From assembly GCA_033239525.1 (NCBI GenBank), contig BSYO01000004.1:18762037-18826036 (forward strand): a DNA stretch of 64,000 nt. The letters run 5' to 3'. The position numbers and the translations under genes are program-made. This stretch comes from Nepenthes gracilis. Taxonomy: Eukaryota > Streptophyta > Magnoliopsida > Caryophyllales > Nepenthaceae. Position 1 is the first letter of the stretch. Each line of letters begins with the position of its first letter. Below, piece after piece: positions 21,864 to 32,886 of this stretch. The notes beneath the pieces are model-generated. The model saw nothing but the letters and a program-made list of their open reading frames with translations. It ran no database searches and was not told where the DNA came from.

Positions 21864-23500
21864 TGTTGGCGCAAAAACGCGGAAAACAACGGTGACCGAG
21901 CGGACAGGGTTCTCGGACAGCCAAACAGAGCAGAGCTCTTGGACGGACAGAAGTGTAAAGATAGAGAACGAAAGAGAATACACCGATTTAACGTGGAAAA
22001 CCCTTCATTCCACAAGGAAAAAACCACGAAAGAATGTACTATAAAGGATTGTTTACAAGTGTTAGCTACACAAGCTCAAACGAAAGAAAACAATCTACAA
22101 GTATGCAACTTCTCTCACTAAAGTGTTTCTCACTCTATCTTTACAAAGCTTGCCCACAGCTCTCTCTCAAAAGCTTCCTACAAAATGCCTCAGCTCTCAC
22201 ACTTTACAAGCAAGGGCACAAGCTCTATATATACACAAAGACAGGGTGGACAACCAGCCACCCTACTGACCGTAGGTCACAGAAGCTACGCCTCTAGGCC
22301 TGCCATGGCAGGCGCACGCCTGTCCTGCCAGATGGCAGACCTGACACCTTGGAAGTTGTTGCGCCACAACTTCCAAGCAGGGTAGGTGACCAACCCACCT
22401 GCAGAAACGGCCGCAGCAGGCCTACGTAAATAGGGTCAACGCCTACACCTTAGAGTCCTCGTCCAAGTCCTCTCGGACATGACGCTTCATCAGAGTCCTC
22501 GTCCATTCTGCCAATGGAGTCCGCGGACTACTGTCACTCGGGAGTGACCCCAACAGTATTCTGCTTAATGAGTTCGTGGAAACAAGACCATCAGTCTCAG
22601 ATAAAATGATCAAATGAAAGTATTCCAAGCCATACCAAACGAACCACCTCTTGTACATCTTGTAAAAAGCACAATAGCTAGCTACAATTATTCAAAGAAG
22701 CTAATTACTTTCTATTGCTGAAATCAAGGATGCCAAATTTGAAACCAGTGTTTTAGAAGCAACAAAAACATTTTGTTGATTGTCGTGCCCTCTTAGACCT
22801 CTTTAAAAAGCCCATTTTTGTCCTTGAATTCCATTGGTTGCTAATCGAGCAGAAGGGTCCATCAGCTTAGTTGCCTCTGCATAAAATTATCGACCGATAT
22901 CTTCCAATCCGACGCCAATGTCACGATATATTTTCATACCGGCGACATACCGTAATATATCGGCTAATGCTTAAAATGTCGGCCGATATTCTCCAATGGT
23001 TTACAATTTCCAAAAAAAAAACATTTTTCTTCTGATATATATATATATATATATACTACTGATATGTCGATACCGATATTTTCACCCATTGAAATGTTGC
23101 TTACACAAGGATTAGTTTTCTCTTCAAATCATTTTCGGAACTGCATCCCCAACTTCAGCACACAATGAAATTTCTACTCTCCACCGAAAAATGACTTCCA
23201 TAGTCAGTAAAACCAAAACCAGAGGACAATTCAGTTACTAAAAACATCATTAAAATTTGAAACTTACACAGCGTTTCACCTATATATGCCGCAAGAAGTG
23301 TGACGGCAAAGGAAAAATGGTATTAGTTACTTAACTAAGACAATCTTCTTAGAACATACAAAATGAATAGGTACAGAGATCAACATGAGCCGAGAGGTGG
23401 AGGGAGTATTCATTTTAACGGGTTAGTGCAAACCAAACAACTGATTCTCAGATATTGATCAAATGACAAGAATATCCAAAGTCAATGAACTCAATCATTT
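21700..23500. repeat. Diverged local duplication flanking the solo LTR
   Basis: The flanks of the solo LTR (about 21700-21863 plus 22556-22640) recur at about 23270-23490. Shared blocks are GAGGTGGAGGGAGTATT, a CTCAGAT...TGATCAAATGA block and the preceding CAACATGAGC. The copy at 23406-23410 holds a single GTATT, which is the unoccupied insertion site. Confidence 0.75.
21864..22555 (-). mobile_element. Copia solo LTR, 692 bp, TSD GTATT
   Basis: It reads TGTTGGCGCAAAAACGCGG at the left and ends GACCCCAACA at the right, the reverse complement of the LTR family of the full-length copia element at 45975-51526. It is flanked by a perfect 5-bp duplication GTATT (21859-21863 and 22556-22560). No internal sequence is present, so it is a solo LTR from intra-element recombination. 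It is shorter and more diverged than the two LTRs of the intact element. Confidence 0.9.
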
Positions 23501-24209
23501 GAGAAGGATGCAGAACGAAACAGGGACCAATATACCATCGTCAATGCCTACATCAATGAAGTCTTAAGTGGGAAACAGTTATTAGCAGAAGATATAAATT
23601 ATGAACCAAAACGGCAAACAAGATCAAGAAATTACCTTCACAATCAAAAGTTTACTTGTCGCAGTATACTCTATCCTCTTCCATATCTATTTTGCATTCA
23701 AAGTACAGCCGCTCAGTAACCGAGATTCAAAATCTAAGCAACGCTATAACCAATCCAATTCCAACTTACAGGCGAGAAACCGCACACTTTAAAGCATTAC
23801 GCACATAAATCACGAAAGTAGTCAAATATTTCTTTTTAATAATCCTGCCAGTATATATCAGTCCTTTAACTGAAATCAGAACAGATGAATCACCTTGATT
23901 TTCAACCTAAAGGCAAATTACATCTGAAAAAGCTTCTTAAATGAAGAGGCTTTTAGTGGGTAGCTAAATTCTTATCAACTACAACTTCTTCAAATAATCT
24001 CCCAATAGCCGATGCTGCACCTATCAAGCAACACATAGGAAGCCCAAAACATAATAGTAGAGATACCAAACGAGAAGGAAACCTTTACTAAAAGATCTCT
24101 TTACTTTGCATAGAAAATTTACACTTAGTTATCCACTGCTCGCCACAAAGTAACAGAGAATTTGAAACGTATAATAAGTACCTATTTATCCACAACAATA
24201 TGCTAACCA
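22641..24209. other. Intergenic DNA with (TA)n and iterated GATAT/CGGCCGATAT motifs
   Basis: No gene is supported. A region at about 22910-23080 repeats ATATCGG/CGGCCGATAT-type strings and includes (TA)n at 23034-23054. The rest is AT-rich and includes the second copy of the local duplication and the 3' flank of the LON gene. Confidence 0.45.
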
Positions 24210-25040
24210 TCACGCGGAGGGGAAGACATCTTTAACCGCCGAAGCAGCACTCAAATAATTGAGGGTATTCCTCAGCGTATCTTTCTCTCTCCGCAACCTG
24301 GCCGCCGTGTCCTCCAACTCGAGCAGAGCCTGCTGCTCCCGAGGTGCCCCCTCGAACGTGCTCCCCACGAAGAACGAAAAAGGCGTCGGGAACAAGTTCC
24401 TCCTCAAATCCCCTACCTCCTTCTCCGGCTTCTCACTCAGCCTGTTACTCAACCTTATCACATCCCTCATATACCCCTCGACCTCCGTCGCCAGCATCTC
24501 CAAATCCTCCGGGGCGCCATCGCCGGAAGGCTTATCCTCCAGCCAAGAAACGGCCGCAACCAAGTAGGGTTTGGTTCTGGCAATTCGCGTGATTCGAAAT
24601 CGCTCCTGCCCCTTGCAGATGAGGAAGAACCGGTCGTCGACGAGACGCTCGTGCTTGACGATCTCGCCGACACATCCGACGGATGCTGTGCCGGTGAGAG
24701 AGTCAGAATAGACAACGCCGAAGCGGAGGTCGGTGTGGAGGAGTGTATGCATCATAATCCGGTAGCGGAACTCGAAGATTTGGAGTGGCAGGATTGCGCC
24801 GGGGAAGAGGATTAGCGGGAGCGGGAAGAGTGGCAGCTCCACCAAATCGTCGTCTGGTTTTGGCGAATTCATGCTGTTGTTGTGGTGTTTCTCTGGGAAG
24901 GAAGAGGCCGAGCACCGAAAATTGCTGAATTTCCGGCGGCGAATATGGTGAAGAGAAGAGGGCGGAGAATTGGAGGTAGGGTTCAACGAGGATGTGGGCG
25001 TGAAAGTAGAAGTAGAAGGCAACAGCTGATGGAGAGCCAT
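24210..25040 (-). CDS. LON N-terminal (substrate-binding) domain protein, plastid type, 276 aa
   Basis: Single uninterrupted exon on the minus strand, ATG at 25040 and TGA at 24210. Residues 1-45 are Ser/Thr/Pro-rich with few acids and a HHIRRRKF basic stretch, as in a chloroplast transit peptide. The LON substrate-binding domain covers about 67-270 and opens with VELPLFPLPLILFPG, followed by LQIFEFRYR. A C-terminal helix is rich in E and R (residues 230-260). There is no AAA+ ATPase and no Ser-Lys protease domain, so this is the stand-alone LON-domain family and not a Lon protease; the Arabidopsis relatives are annotated only as ATP-dependent protease La domain proteins. Codon use and GC content are higher than the flanks, and length fits the family. 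It looks intact and is the closest host gene to Tat element B. Biochemical role is unknown. Confidence 0.92.
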   Translation of the reverse strand: MALHQLLPSTSTFTPTSSLNPTSNSPPSSLHHIRRRKFSNFRCSASSFPEKHHNNSMNSPKPDDDLVELPLFPLPLILFPGAILPLQIFEFRYRIMMHTLLHTDLRFGVVYSDSLTGTASVGCVGEIVKHERLVDDRFFLICKGQERFRITRIARTKPYLVAAVSWLEDKPSGDGAPEDLEMLATEVEGYMRDVIRLSNRLSEKPEKEVGDLRRNLFPTPFSFFVGSTFEGAPREQQALLELEDTAARLRREKDTLRNTLNYLSAASAVKDVFPSA

Positions 25041-25503
25041 TCTTCCGAGCGAGAGAGAAAAGAGGTAGGCGACGGAGGCCTAGACTTGCAGTGAGAGAAT
25101 GGGGGAAAAGAACAAAGAGAGAACGACAGAATTTTTTGAAGAATGTCATTCCATGGAGAGCACGTCAATTTTCTATCTCCAACGGAACAATTAGACCGTT
25201 TGATGACCAATAAAATAGCTACCTTTTATTTTTTATTTTTTAAAAATTCTCTGCTGTCGGAGAGAATATATATGTAAGACATGACCAATAATTCACGGTT
25301 AATATATGAGTTTTTTTTTTTTTTTAAAAGGAAAACTCATCCTACCAAGGTATCTATATATATATATATATATATATTAATTTTTAAAAAATAAAAATTA
25401 TATTATATTTGACAAGTGTAAAAATTATGGTACCAAGGGCCTAGGCTAGGCTGACTGGGCGGTGACCTCCCTCGTTCCCTCTTCAGTGACTTTGGTGGCC
25501 TGG

Positions 25504-25541
<38 letters not shown>

Positions 25542-26324
25542 TTTAGAGGGATTTGTTTGGTTGTGCTGGAGACGTCAATTTGAGTTTTGGCTGTGGGTGG
25601 TATTAGAGGATTTTACGTGTGAGGGGAGGGCCGTGGATGATGTCCTGCACTCCTTTGGAGGTTCTAAGAAAAAGCTGATTGGGCTGCCCGATGACTAAAT
25701 CAATTTTTCATTTTTTTTTTAGAAAGATTATAATATACTTAGAGAATAAATAAATAAATAAATAATTGAATGATTTTTGCCTTCCAAAAAGACTTATAAT
25801 CTATGCGGGGAACAAATTTAGCGATCATTTGCATTTAAACCACGCATAGTCTTCTTCTTGCTTTTTTCTTTTTCCCTCATAAAAGCGTCATTATGTATTA
25901 AAATTTTTAATGAAAGGATATAGAATTTTTTTCATAAGAAAGTCTAACCGGAGGTTCAATCGTTCTCACTGGTACCGCGCTGACACAGTGCTTGTGCTGC
26001 ATTTACACGACCATTAAATTTTTTTTTCGTTTAAAAAGGCTTTCATTCAATGCATTAATTATGATTTTTTTTTTCTTTCATTTAAACCGAAAAAAAAAAA
26101 AAAAAATACGAGTTGGCAATCGTTGGGATTAAAGTAAATCCACCGGTTGCCAATCTCCTCTTCCACCTATGTCAAACAAAAACTCTAACCTATTCCTCCG
26201 TTATTTATGCGCAGCAGCTGCTCGGATTGTCTTCCACTGTCATTCTTTCGCTCTGACATAGGGGCTCTCTCTCTCTCTTTCCGTGCACTTGTTTATCTAT
26301 TATTTTTATTATAACTCAAATTTT
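25041..26324. other. Host intergenic DNA between the LON gene and Tat element B
   Basis: It contains the LON 5' UTR/promoter side (25041-25200), a (TA)n run at 25355-25378, a (GA)n run at about 25506-25537 and poly(A)/poly(T) stretches near 26080-26106. A 78-codon plus-strand frame at 25462-25698 runs through the GA repeat (Arg-Glu repeat) and has no recognisable relative; I do not call it. Confidence 0.5.
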
Positions 26325-26375
26325 TGATTGTCGTATAAATTAGAGAGCCTTCAAATTTTTGATCTATGCCTTAGC
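26325..26375 (-). repeat. Stump of the 3' LTR of Tat element B
   Basis: The stretch GATTGTCGTATAAATTAGAG and the bases after it match positions 21-60 of element A's LTR (GTTGTCGTACGGATTAGAG). Homology then jumps straight to sequence equivalent to about 15240 in element A, so roughly 800 bp of LTR and 330 bp of spacer are missing. The first 20 or so LTR bases are unrecognisable too. Confidence 0.6.
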
Positions 26376-26392
26376 TAATTCTCATATGAGTG

Positions 26393-26648
26393 ATGCGAAG
26401 ACCTTGGCCTGTCCCACTCCCAGCGGGAGTCCGTAAAGGAATTGAATGGACTTGCTGGAAATCCGGAGCTTCTGCCAAAGACTGTCTTCACACCCCGATC
26501 GTGGGTACTTCCTCATACTAATGAGGATGGCTTGGCCACTCTACCGCCGTTATACACTTTCCTCATGGTCGGCATGACCTCCAGTGTGCTGGAGGGTCCT
26601 TGCAGAGCTATCACGGGGCACTTTGTCCTCGAGATAGTGCGTCGATGA
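26393..26648 (+). CDS. Leader cassette small ORF(s), element B, antisense
   Basis: Homolog of the small ORFs at 15251-15551 in element A. The ATG frame 26393-26521 gives 42 residues starting MRRPW and stops at the same codon as the A copy. The overlapping frame from 26442 lacks an ATG but is better conserved, sharing KTVF, PH-x-NE and ATL blocks with A. Function is unknown and the true frame is unresolved. Its promoter equivalent is missing because of the deletion just upstream. Confidence 0.3.
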
Positions 26649-27013
26649 CAACCTCGACAGCGTCCGATGGATCATGTGTGCTGTTCGGAGAGGATGTAGA
26701 AAGTAGAGTCCCTGTAGGGAGAGCGCGGGCTAGCTGCGTCTCCACCAAGACTGCTACTATGGGTGCTGATTTTGCTGCCACTGCGATTAACATTGGGTGA
26801 ACCTTCAGCGTCCAGCCAGCACCAGCGGCTCTGATGCTTGGGTGAATTGGGGTTCTAGTGACGAAGCCAAAGAGATTTAATGTAGATCTCGTTCCCTGAT
26901 AAGGCTTCAAGCATCCGAAGTCGCTACTCCGGGCTTTATACTCCGTGTTGTATCTTTTCCTTTTTGTACTTTTTGCTGTCGCAAGCTTTGTACTTATAAA
27001 GGAAACTTTGATT

Positions 27014-27019
27014 AATAAA
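27014..27019 (+). terminator. AATAAA after cassette 0, element B
   Basis: It lies in the GATTAATAAAAGTAA context, matching AATGAA at 15860 in element A. Confidence 0.4.
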
Positions 27020-27460
27020 AGTAATAGCCATTGCCTTTATTCTTCTGTCTTGTCGCATGCATTTTCTTCCTTTTGTTGCTTTGCGTGTTACATCTTAGGG
27101 GCGGTTGGATCCCTTCACTGCCACGCACGCCAGACCGTGTGCTAGCGCGTTCCCAACTGCTCACAGTTTGTTCAGCCTGCGCAGTCCCTCGAGTCTGACG
27201 TGGATCATCGACAAGAGGACACGACATAAAGAGATCGCTGACACTTGTCACCCTGAGAGGTCAAACGCTGCTGGTAGACGTCATATCCACTGGATTATCT
27301 GATGCATTGATTGCGTGGGAGGTCTTGGAGCGTCGCATCATAATGACTTGCTTTGGAAAAGTGCGATGTTTCGGGGATCTGCCACGTGGGAGGAGCTTGT
27401 TGGCTCTCTCCCACCACGTTTTTGCCTCAGGACGACGTCGTTTCCTAGGGGTTTTTTGGT

Positions 27461-27468
27461 TATTTAAA
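27461..27468 (+). promoter_or_regulatory. TATTTAAA box of antisense cassette 1, element B
   Basis: It lies 56 bp upstream of the ATG at 27517 and is followed by the same AAATTCCCTCCAA block as in element A. Confidence 0.55.
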
Positions 27469-27516
27469 CGCTTAAATTCCCTCCAAGGCTTTGCGTCTTT
27501 TGACAGCTTCGAGAGC

Positions 27517-28250
27517 ATGAGACCTACGCTACCTTTGCCTTTTCTTATCTCGACATCAATGGAAAGGTCATCTTCTTCATCAGAATTTGAGCCATCCTCT
27601 GGAGAGTCTGTGAGGAATACACACGCCTCAAGGATCCATGACAAGGCTGCACCTGGCGCAGCAGCAGCAGCAGAAAGCTACCAATCAGAGGCCTCCATTG
27701 TAGGACCGATGAGATTCCTGGGAGCCCCGCCGGGTTTTGAGATGGAGGCAGCGTCCACTTCCTTGCAGCGCTGCAAGCCTGGGAGGGTGGATCCACGCTC
27801 CACCAAGTCGCCAAGGCTGTGGGGGACACGGAGGCCCGTGTGCAGACCATTGCTGGTGTGGACGAGCAGGCTCAGTCTCGCGTGGCACGCTTTGAGCGAG
27901 CATAAACAAAGTTTGAGACAAGGGCATCGAGGCTTGACGGCGCTAACATGCAGGCTCGAGATCGCATACTAGCTCTTCTGGAGGAGCTCGAGCAACTCTA
28001 GGTACGATCTGGAGAGGAGTGTGTGTGACTGGGGGTTGAGTTGAGGTCGATGCTCACGCCGGAGGAGATGGCTCCTGCACTGGAAAGGAGGTTCCAGGAT
28101 GGTGTCCGTCTCAATCAGAGGATAGTCACACTGGAGGAGCCAAACTTCCTGATCGACATCCTGGATTCTCAAAACTCAAGCGCTCTGACGCGAGTGGATC
28201 TGATGGAGTATATAGCTCCAGATCCTTTTGGGCCAGGTGAGGGAAGCTAG
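27517..28250 (+). pseudogene. Antisense cassette 1 protein, unknown family, frameshifted (element B)
   Basis: Same protein family as 16371-17107. The N-terminal frame runs from the ATG at 27517 through MERSSSSS (27559), an Ala-rich stretch, then SYQSEAS, IVGPMRF and PPGFE, until about 27790. The central helical part is out of frame and holds stops. The C-terminal block is readable again at 28041-28250 with EEMAPALERRFQD and a later box ending NSSALTRVDL. The spacing and order of conserved blocks match element A although the two copies share only about two thirds of residues. No domain is recognised. Confidence 0.5.
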
Positions 28251-28310
28251 TTGTACCTTGCGGCCACAGGCTGCCTCCTATTGTAAAAAGAGTTTATTAA
28301 TAAATTATAT

Positions 28311-28316
28311 AATAAA
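28311..28316 (+). terminator. AATAAA after cassette 1, element B
   Basis: It lies 61 bp past the stop at 28250. A second AATAAA is at 28299. Confidence 0.45.
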
Positions 28317-28615
28317 ACCTTTTACTTAGCCATGCAATTTATTGCTGTTTGTTATGATTGAATGGTTCATTTTCCTTCTGGATGCGTGCTTTGGAAGTCT
28401 CGTCGTTGCTAGTCCTGACGGTCGGAATCCCTGCATTGAATGCAGGTGTGACAGTCGGGATTTCGGCAGGCTACAGAGGTGACAGTGGGAATCAGCCTGA
28501 CAGGGGTCATGATTGGCTGCTACTTAGAACTCGTGGTGCCTCTGCTGAATGGTGCGTGGCCTGGCCATCAGGCAAAATGCCGATTGAGTTTCCCGCATGA
28601 TAGCACCCTGTTGCC

Positions 28616-28623
28616 TATTTAAA
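28616..28623 (+). promoter_or_regulatory. TATTTAAA box of antisense cassette 2, element B
   Basis: CCTATTTAAACG lies 81 bp upstream of the ATG at 28697, itself in a GAGAGAAAG context shared with the A start. Confidence 0.5.
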
Positions 28624-28696
28624 CGATGCCTTAATGAATTCCATTCTTTGCACTTCCTTGCATCAAGAGCCTCCAGTATTTCCTTGAGAGAAAGTG

Positions 28697-30551
28697 ATGG
28701 AAAAGTTCTCCCTCCTTTTCCCAATTTTCTTGTACAATTTTCCATGGGGTAAATAATACGAGATCTGTCCTAACCGCGAGTGCCATCGCCGCCTTGATAG
28801 TGAACTACGAGATCTCTATTGGCATAGCCTACCGTGCTCCTGGCTTGATCGGTAGGGCCAATGCCCCTCCAGAGGACTTTATCTCCGTTTACGAGCACCA
28901 TCTGAATGGAGGGCTTCGCTATCCCATGCCATGCAATTTTTATGCACTTATTAAGGCATTGGGTGTCTCTATTGCGAGGCTCCACCCTAATGTCGTTCAC
29001 TATTAGGTTACTTTGTGTGTTTTCACCCATTTTCAATCTTGTGTGTTTGATGTAAATGCGACAAAAGTAATCTTCCGCTTCACGGAGCCTGAGGATTGGA
29101 TCTCAATGTCTCTTCGAACTGGCTTCCATTTTGGGGGACCAATCCGGACTCGTTGAAGAACTGAAAGAACCATTTTTTCTTCTTGCAAGAACCCTCGGAT
29201 TCGGAGCTCTCCCGCGAGTGGGGTCCAATCCCAAGGCTCTTTCATGGGGACGTGGCCACCGAGGAGGTGAGTGAGGTGGCGAAGCTAGTTGCTATTATCC
29301 ACTCAGAGATGAAGACGTTTTCTATCCACGACTATTACTTTACCTCCCATGTCTTAGCCACCACCAAGTAGAGTCTGGAGTCTTGCTAGGCAATCGCTGG
29401 CCTAGAGAAGAAGAGGCTTGAGGCCATCGTGCTCCAAGAACCGTCGAGGGAAGACGCAGGGGAGAGTTGCTCGCTACTGGAAACCTCTTTAGATGAAGAG
29501 GTGGGGGCTCCACTAAAGAGGCTAAGAAAAGCTAGGGGCACTTCTGCCCGAAGCTCGTGGAGTCTAGCTGCAGGGCCAGCCGCACGTGCCGTGAGCTCCA
29601 CTTTGGAGCGGGCGTCAGATACGAAGCCACAGGAGGGAGCGGCTGCGCACTTGCCGATTCCTGCCGCAGCGTTGGCTGAGTATGGTGTTCCCATGGTGGA
29701 GCTTCATTATGAAGGAGAGTCCCCCGTGGGTCCCTTCGTCAATCTGGAGCTGCAGGAGGCGGCTGCTAAGGGCATGCCGATCGTGAAGATCAACGCGCCA
29801 AATCCTAAGAAGGCTGCGCTTTGGAGCCTGTGCCAGAGCCAGCAGGGACTCCAGAGCTTACCGGACCGTCTGCTAGGGTGCCCTTAGGAGTGTGCGCCAA
29901 GAGAGTGCCACCTGCTGAGGAGGAAATCGAAGTCGGACTGGTTGCTTGTTTGTCTAGTGCCGACTTGGCCCTAGTAGACTGTCGTGGCAGGGATGGTTCA
30001 GGAGTCAGAGCCCCCAAGCATTCCCCAGTCACCCGTGGCTCTAGACGTTCCCAGCTTCGTGGAGGTCATTGCCGAGCACATAGAGCCCCCAAGTTTGTTA
30101 GCATCAGGAGGCAGCCCTCGTTGTACGGATGCATCCCTCACTCAGGTATGATCGTCCTGGATAGTGTGTTCTTCTATTGACTAGAACTCTGAGAATTTCT
30201 GATCTTCCATTTTCCTTGTAAGTCCCTGGGGGACCCAACTCCCTTGACGCGATGTTTGCTTAATTACACAGATACTTTCACCGTGTCAGGGAAGAGTCTA
30301 AGTAGGAGATAGCCCAATGAGCGAGAGTTAAAATTGCTACGCTCAGAGAGGAAAACGATTGGTTGAGGGAGGAGAACAGGCGACTGACGCAGGAGAGCGA
30401 GCGCCTGAGGGACGAGAGTGGGTGACTGACGTAGGAAGGCGAGCGACTAAGGCAAGAGGTTGAGCAGCTGAGGGGATTAACCTCCACTTTGGAGGGTGAC
30501 ATCTCTCGCCTTTCCACAAACCTCAGGCTGCGGCTCACTCCGGAAGGATAA
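28697..30551 (+). pseudogene. Antisense cassette 2: 'putative gypsy type transposon'-like protein (element B)
   Basis: More decayed copy of 17455-19451. Readable pieces: 28794-29006 with RAPGLIGRANAPP, VYEHHLNGGLRYPMP and LHPN; about 29085-29130 with EPEDWISMS; 29183-29371 with PSDSELSREWGP; 29429-29887 with an acidic Ser/Glu-rich linker and an Ala-rich region (LAEYGVPMVELH is shared with A). A 77-bp intron (30146-30222) follows, then a coiled-coil exon to 30551 broken by stops. Several frameshifts separate the pieces. The Trp codon at EDW is intact here and a stop in element A, which shows that the A stop is secondary. Confidence 0.55.
30146..30222 (+). other. Conserved 77-bp intron in antisense cassette 2 (element B)
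   Basis: CTCAG|GTATG at the donor and TTGTAAG|TCCC at the acceptor, phase 1, same position as 18907-18984. The interior is much less similar than the flanking exons. Confidence 0.5.
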
Positions 30552-30601
30552 CTATTTCCTTTTTTATTGTTCGACAACACCTTTTATCCTTGTATATACA
30601 T

Positions 30602-30607
30602 AATAAA
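30602..30607 (+). terminator. AATAAA after cassette 2, element B
   Basis: It lies about 50 bp beyond the cassette 2 stop. Confidence 0.4.
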
Positions 30608-31109
30608 GGAAGGACAACTATTTTTCTTGCATTTGATGTCTCTGAGTGCATGATATAATTTTTGGAATCATAACTCACATTTTAACGGCTAAGCTATGAA
30701 ACTATTGCCACCAAGGCCCGATTCGGTGCCTTCTTGCGTTGTACTCGTCCTTCATCAGAGGATGTTATCGAATCTTGCACGTTTAATAGGAAACTCAATC
30801 TAGTAAATTGGACGTTGTCGCAAACCCTGTGGAGTCACCCCAAAGGCCAACTGGGTTTTCAGGCCATAGCAACCGGACTCCGGGTCTTAGGCTTTTTTGC
30901 ACACGATACCTGTCTTAGGTGCTTATCCCCTCTCAAGGCATCGTTGCTCTTGTGTGCACGGTCCTAACTGGCAACCATCGTAGATCGAGGGTTCTCTCTT
31001 CCCTAAGAGAAGGTCGTCGCACGCCTGCCATTCTTTCCCCCTAAGGTTTTGGTGGCCACGTGTTGGGGACTTCAAAAGCCCCCAAGCCTGATATTTCGAC
31101 TGCATGAGT

Positions 31110-31320
31110 CGCCTAGTACGGAACCATGGTTTTTGGGCCACTTCGGCCCTTTCGGCGTGTAGCCGCGATTTGGATATGACCTCATCAAGGTCGCTTGGTG
31201 CAAAACTAAGGTTTTGAGGGCCGCTTAGCATGGGGCCAAGGTTTTAAGGGCCACTAAGGGCCTTTCGACGCGAAGTCGAGATTTGGATATTCCCGCTTTC
31301 GAGCCACTTGGCACGGAGCC
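31110..31320. repeat. Two-copy tandem repeat of about 114 bp between integrase and antisense ORFs
   Basis: A GGCCACTTCGGCCCTTTCGG block at about 31137 recurs as GGCCACTAAGGGCCTTTCGA at about 31250, each followed by CGCGATTTGGATAT or GTCGAGATTTGGATAT and then a CACTTGG/CGCTTGG box. Tandem repeats in this 3' region are a known trait of Tat/Ogre elements. Confidence 0.6.
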
Positions 31321-31561
31321 AAGACTTTGTTTTAAGGATGGATGAAGATTTTCCCGACTTAGGGGTAGTCTAGGTCGTTTCACTTCTCGAAATGTCATGC
31401 ATGCAAACACCCGTATGAATGAACATACAATATTGTAAAAATGATTAATTTTATTAAATGGAAACACAATACATGTATAAGCATTCCTTATTGTGCACGT
31501 GTATGCCTTACTTGGGTTTGGCGCTGGCCTACTGATAATATTTCCTGAGGTTGGTGGTGTT

Positions 31562-32811
31562 CTAGGTCAGCGGGACCAACTTACCGTCTTGGGTGTGTAG
31601 CTTGTATGCTCCATTCTGGAGGATTGTCGAGACGAGGGACGAGCCCTCCCAGCTTGGGAAGAGTTTGTTCCTACTCGTGGCCTTTTCCGCTGCCTCTATA
31701 CTCCGGAGGATCAGGTCTCTAACCTCGAGCGGTCGTGCCTTCACCCACTTATTGTAGTACTGTGTGACATGTTGCTGGTAGGCTACTGTCATCAGACAAG
31801 CCGCATCACAAACTTCTGGGAGTAGGTCTAGTAATTCCCTGAGACTATGAGAGTTGATGGTTAGATCGAAGCATTCGACCCGTAGGCAGGGAAGTCCCAC
31901 TTCGACGGGAATGACCGCTTCGACTCCATAGCAAAGATTGAAGGGCATCTCCCTCATCGGTTCTTGCAGGGTCGTATAATATTCCTAGAGCACGGAAGGA
32001 AACTCGTCAACCCAGGAGCCCCCTACGTCTTCCAGTTTGGTCTTCAGCCAGTGTAGTAGTATGCGATTGGTGACTTTGACTTACTCATTTGTCAGAGGGT
32101 ATGCCACAAATGTATGGACCAGCTTGATGCGCAAGCTTGCACAGTACTTGGTGAATCATTTGCCGGTGAACGGGATTCCGTTGTCAATTACTATGACCTC
32201 AGGAATCCCAAAACAGCAAACGATGTTCTGACGGAGGAATTTGTTGTGTTTTGCTCGGTGATTCGTGTCAAAGGAACTGCTTCTACTCACTTGGTGAAGC
32301 AGTCAATACAAACAATAAGGAACTTCGTCTATCCGGAGGCCAAGGGCATTTGTTCAAGGATATCCAGCCCCCATTGCGCAAACGGCCATGGGGACTGACA
32401 GCAGTGCAGCTCTGTGTGAGGTAGATGAGCCATGGGCCTATGAAACTAGCAGCTTTCACACTTCTTCACGAATTTCAGGGCATCACACTTCATTGTGGGC
32501 TAGAAAAGACCTTGTCGCATGATCTTAAATGTGAGGTTTGTTCCTCCGATGTGCAAGCCACATATGCCATGGTAGACTTCACTCTGTGCGTACTCAACAT
32601 CCTCAGGAGTTAGACACTTTAGGTAGGGAGTGGAATACTCCCGCTGGTATAGCCTACTATCGATGATTGCGTACAAATCTACTGTCTTCTTGATCTTCTT
32701 GGCCTTGTCGGTGTTCGAAGGCAACGTTCTATCTGTCAGATACCTGTGGTATGGGATCATCCAATTGTCGCCCTCGTTGACCCGCAACACTTCCTGATCC
32801 GGATCGTCCAC
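31562..32811 (-). pseudogene. Tat integrase, element B
   Basis: Catalyses insertion of element cDNA. Read on the minus strand from 32811: the H2C2 zinc-finger region (VYHGICGLHIGG, then C-ESC), followed by the core domain with DNGIPF around 32185, a decayed triad partner, and the C-terminal part 31957-31562 (a YGVEAVIPVEVGLP box, then YYNKWVKARPL). Typical residues of the family are in order, but single stops and frame breaks interrupt the frame several times. The last stretch, 131 codons, is clean and ends the polyprotein. Confidence 0.8.
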
Positions 32812-32886
32812 ACTTGGTGTGGCCAGGATTTTCCGTGTGCTCCTAGCGTACTGCTCCAGAGATCCTGCAGCTGCATCCCTCGCAAA

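Noticed and set aside
24703..25149. Overlapping minus-strand 148-codon frame and plus-strand frames over the LON gene
   Set aside because: They are shadows of the GC-rich LON coding sequence. Only the 24210-25040 frame gives a recognisable domain.
25462..25698. 78-codon plus-strand frame with an Arg-Glu repeat
   Set aside because: The repeat is translated (GA)n, and the remainder has no recognisable motif or homology that I know.
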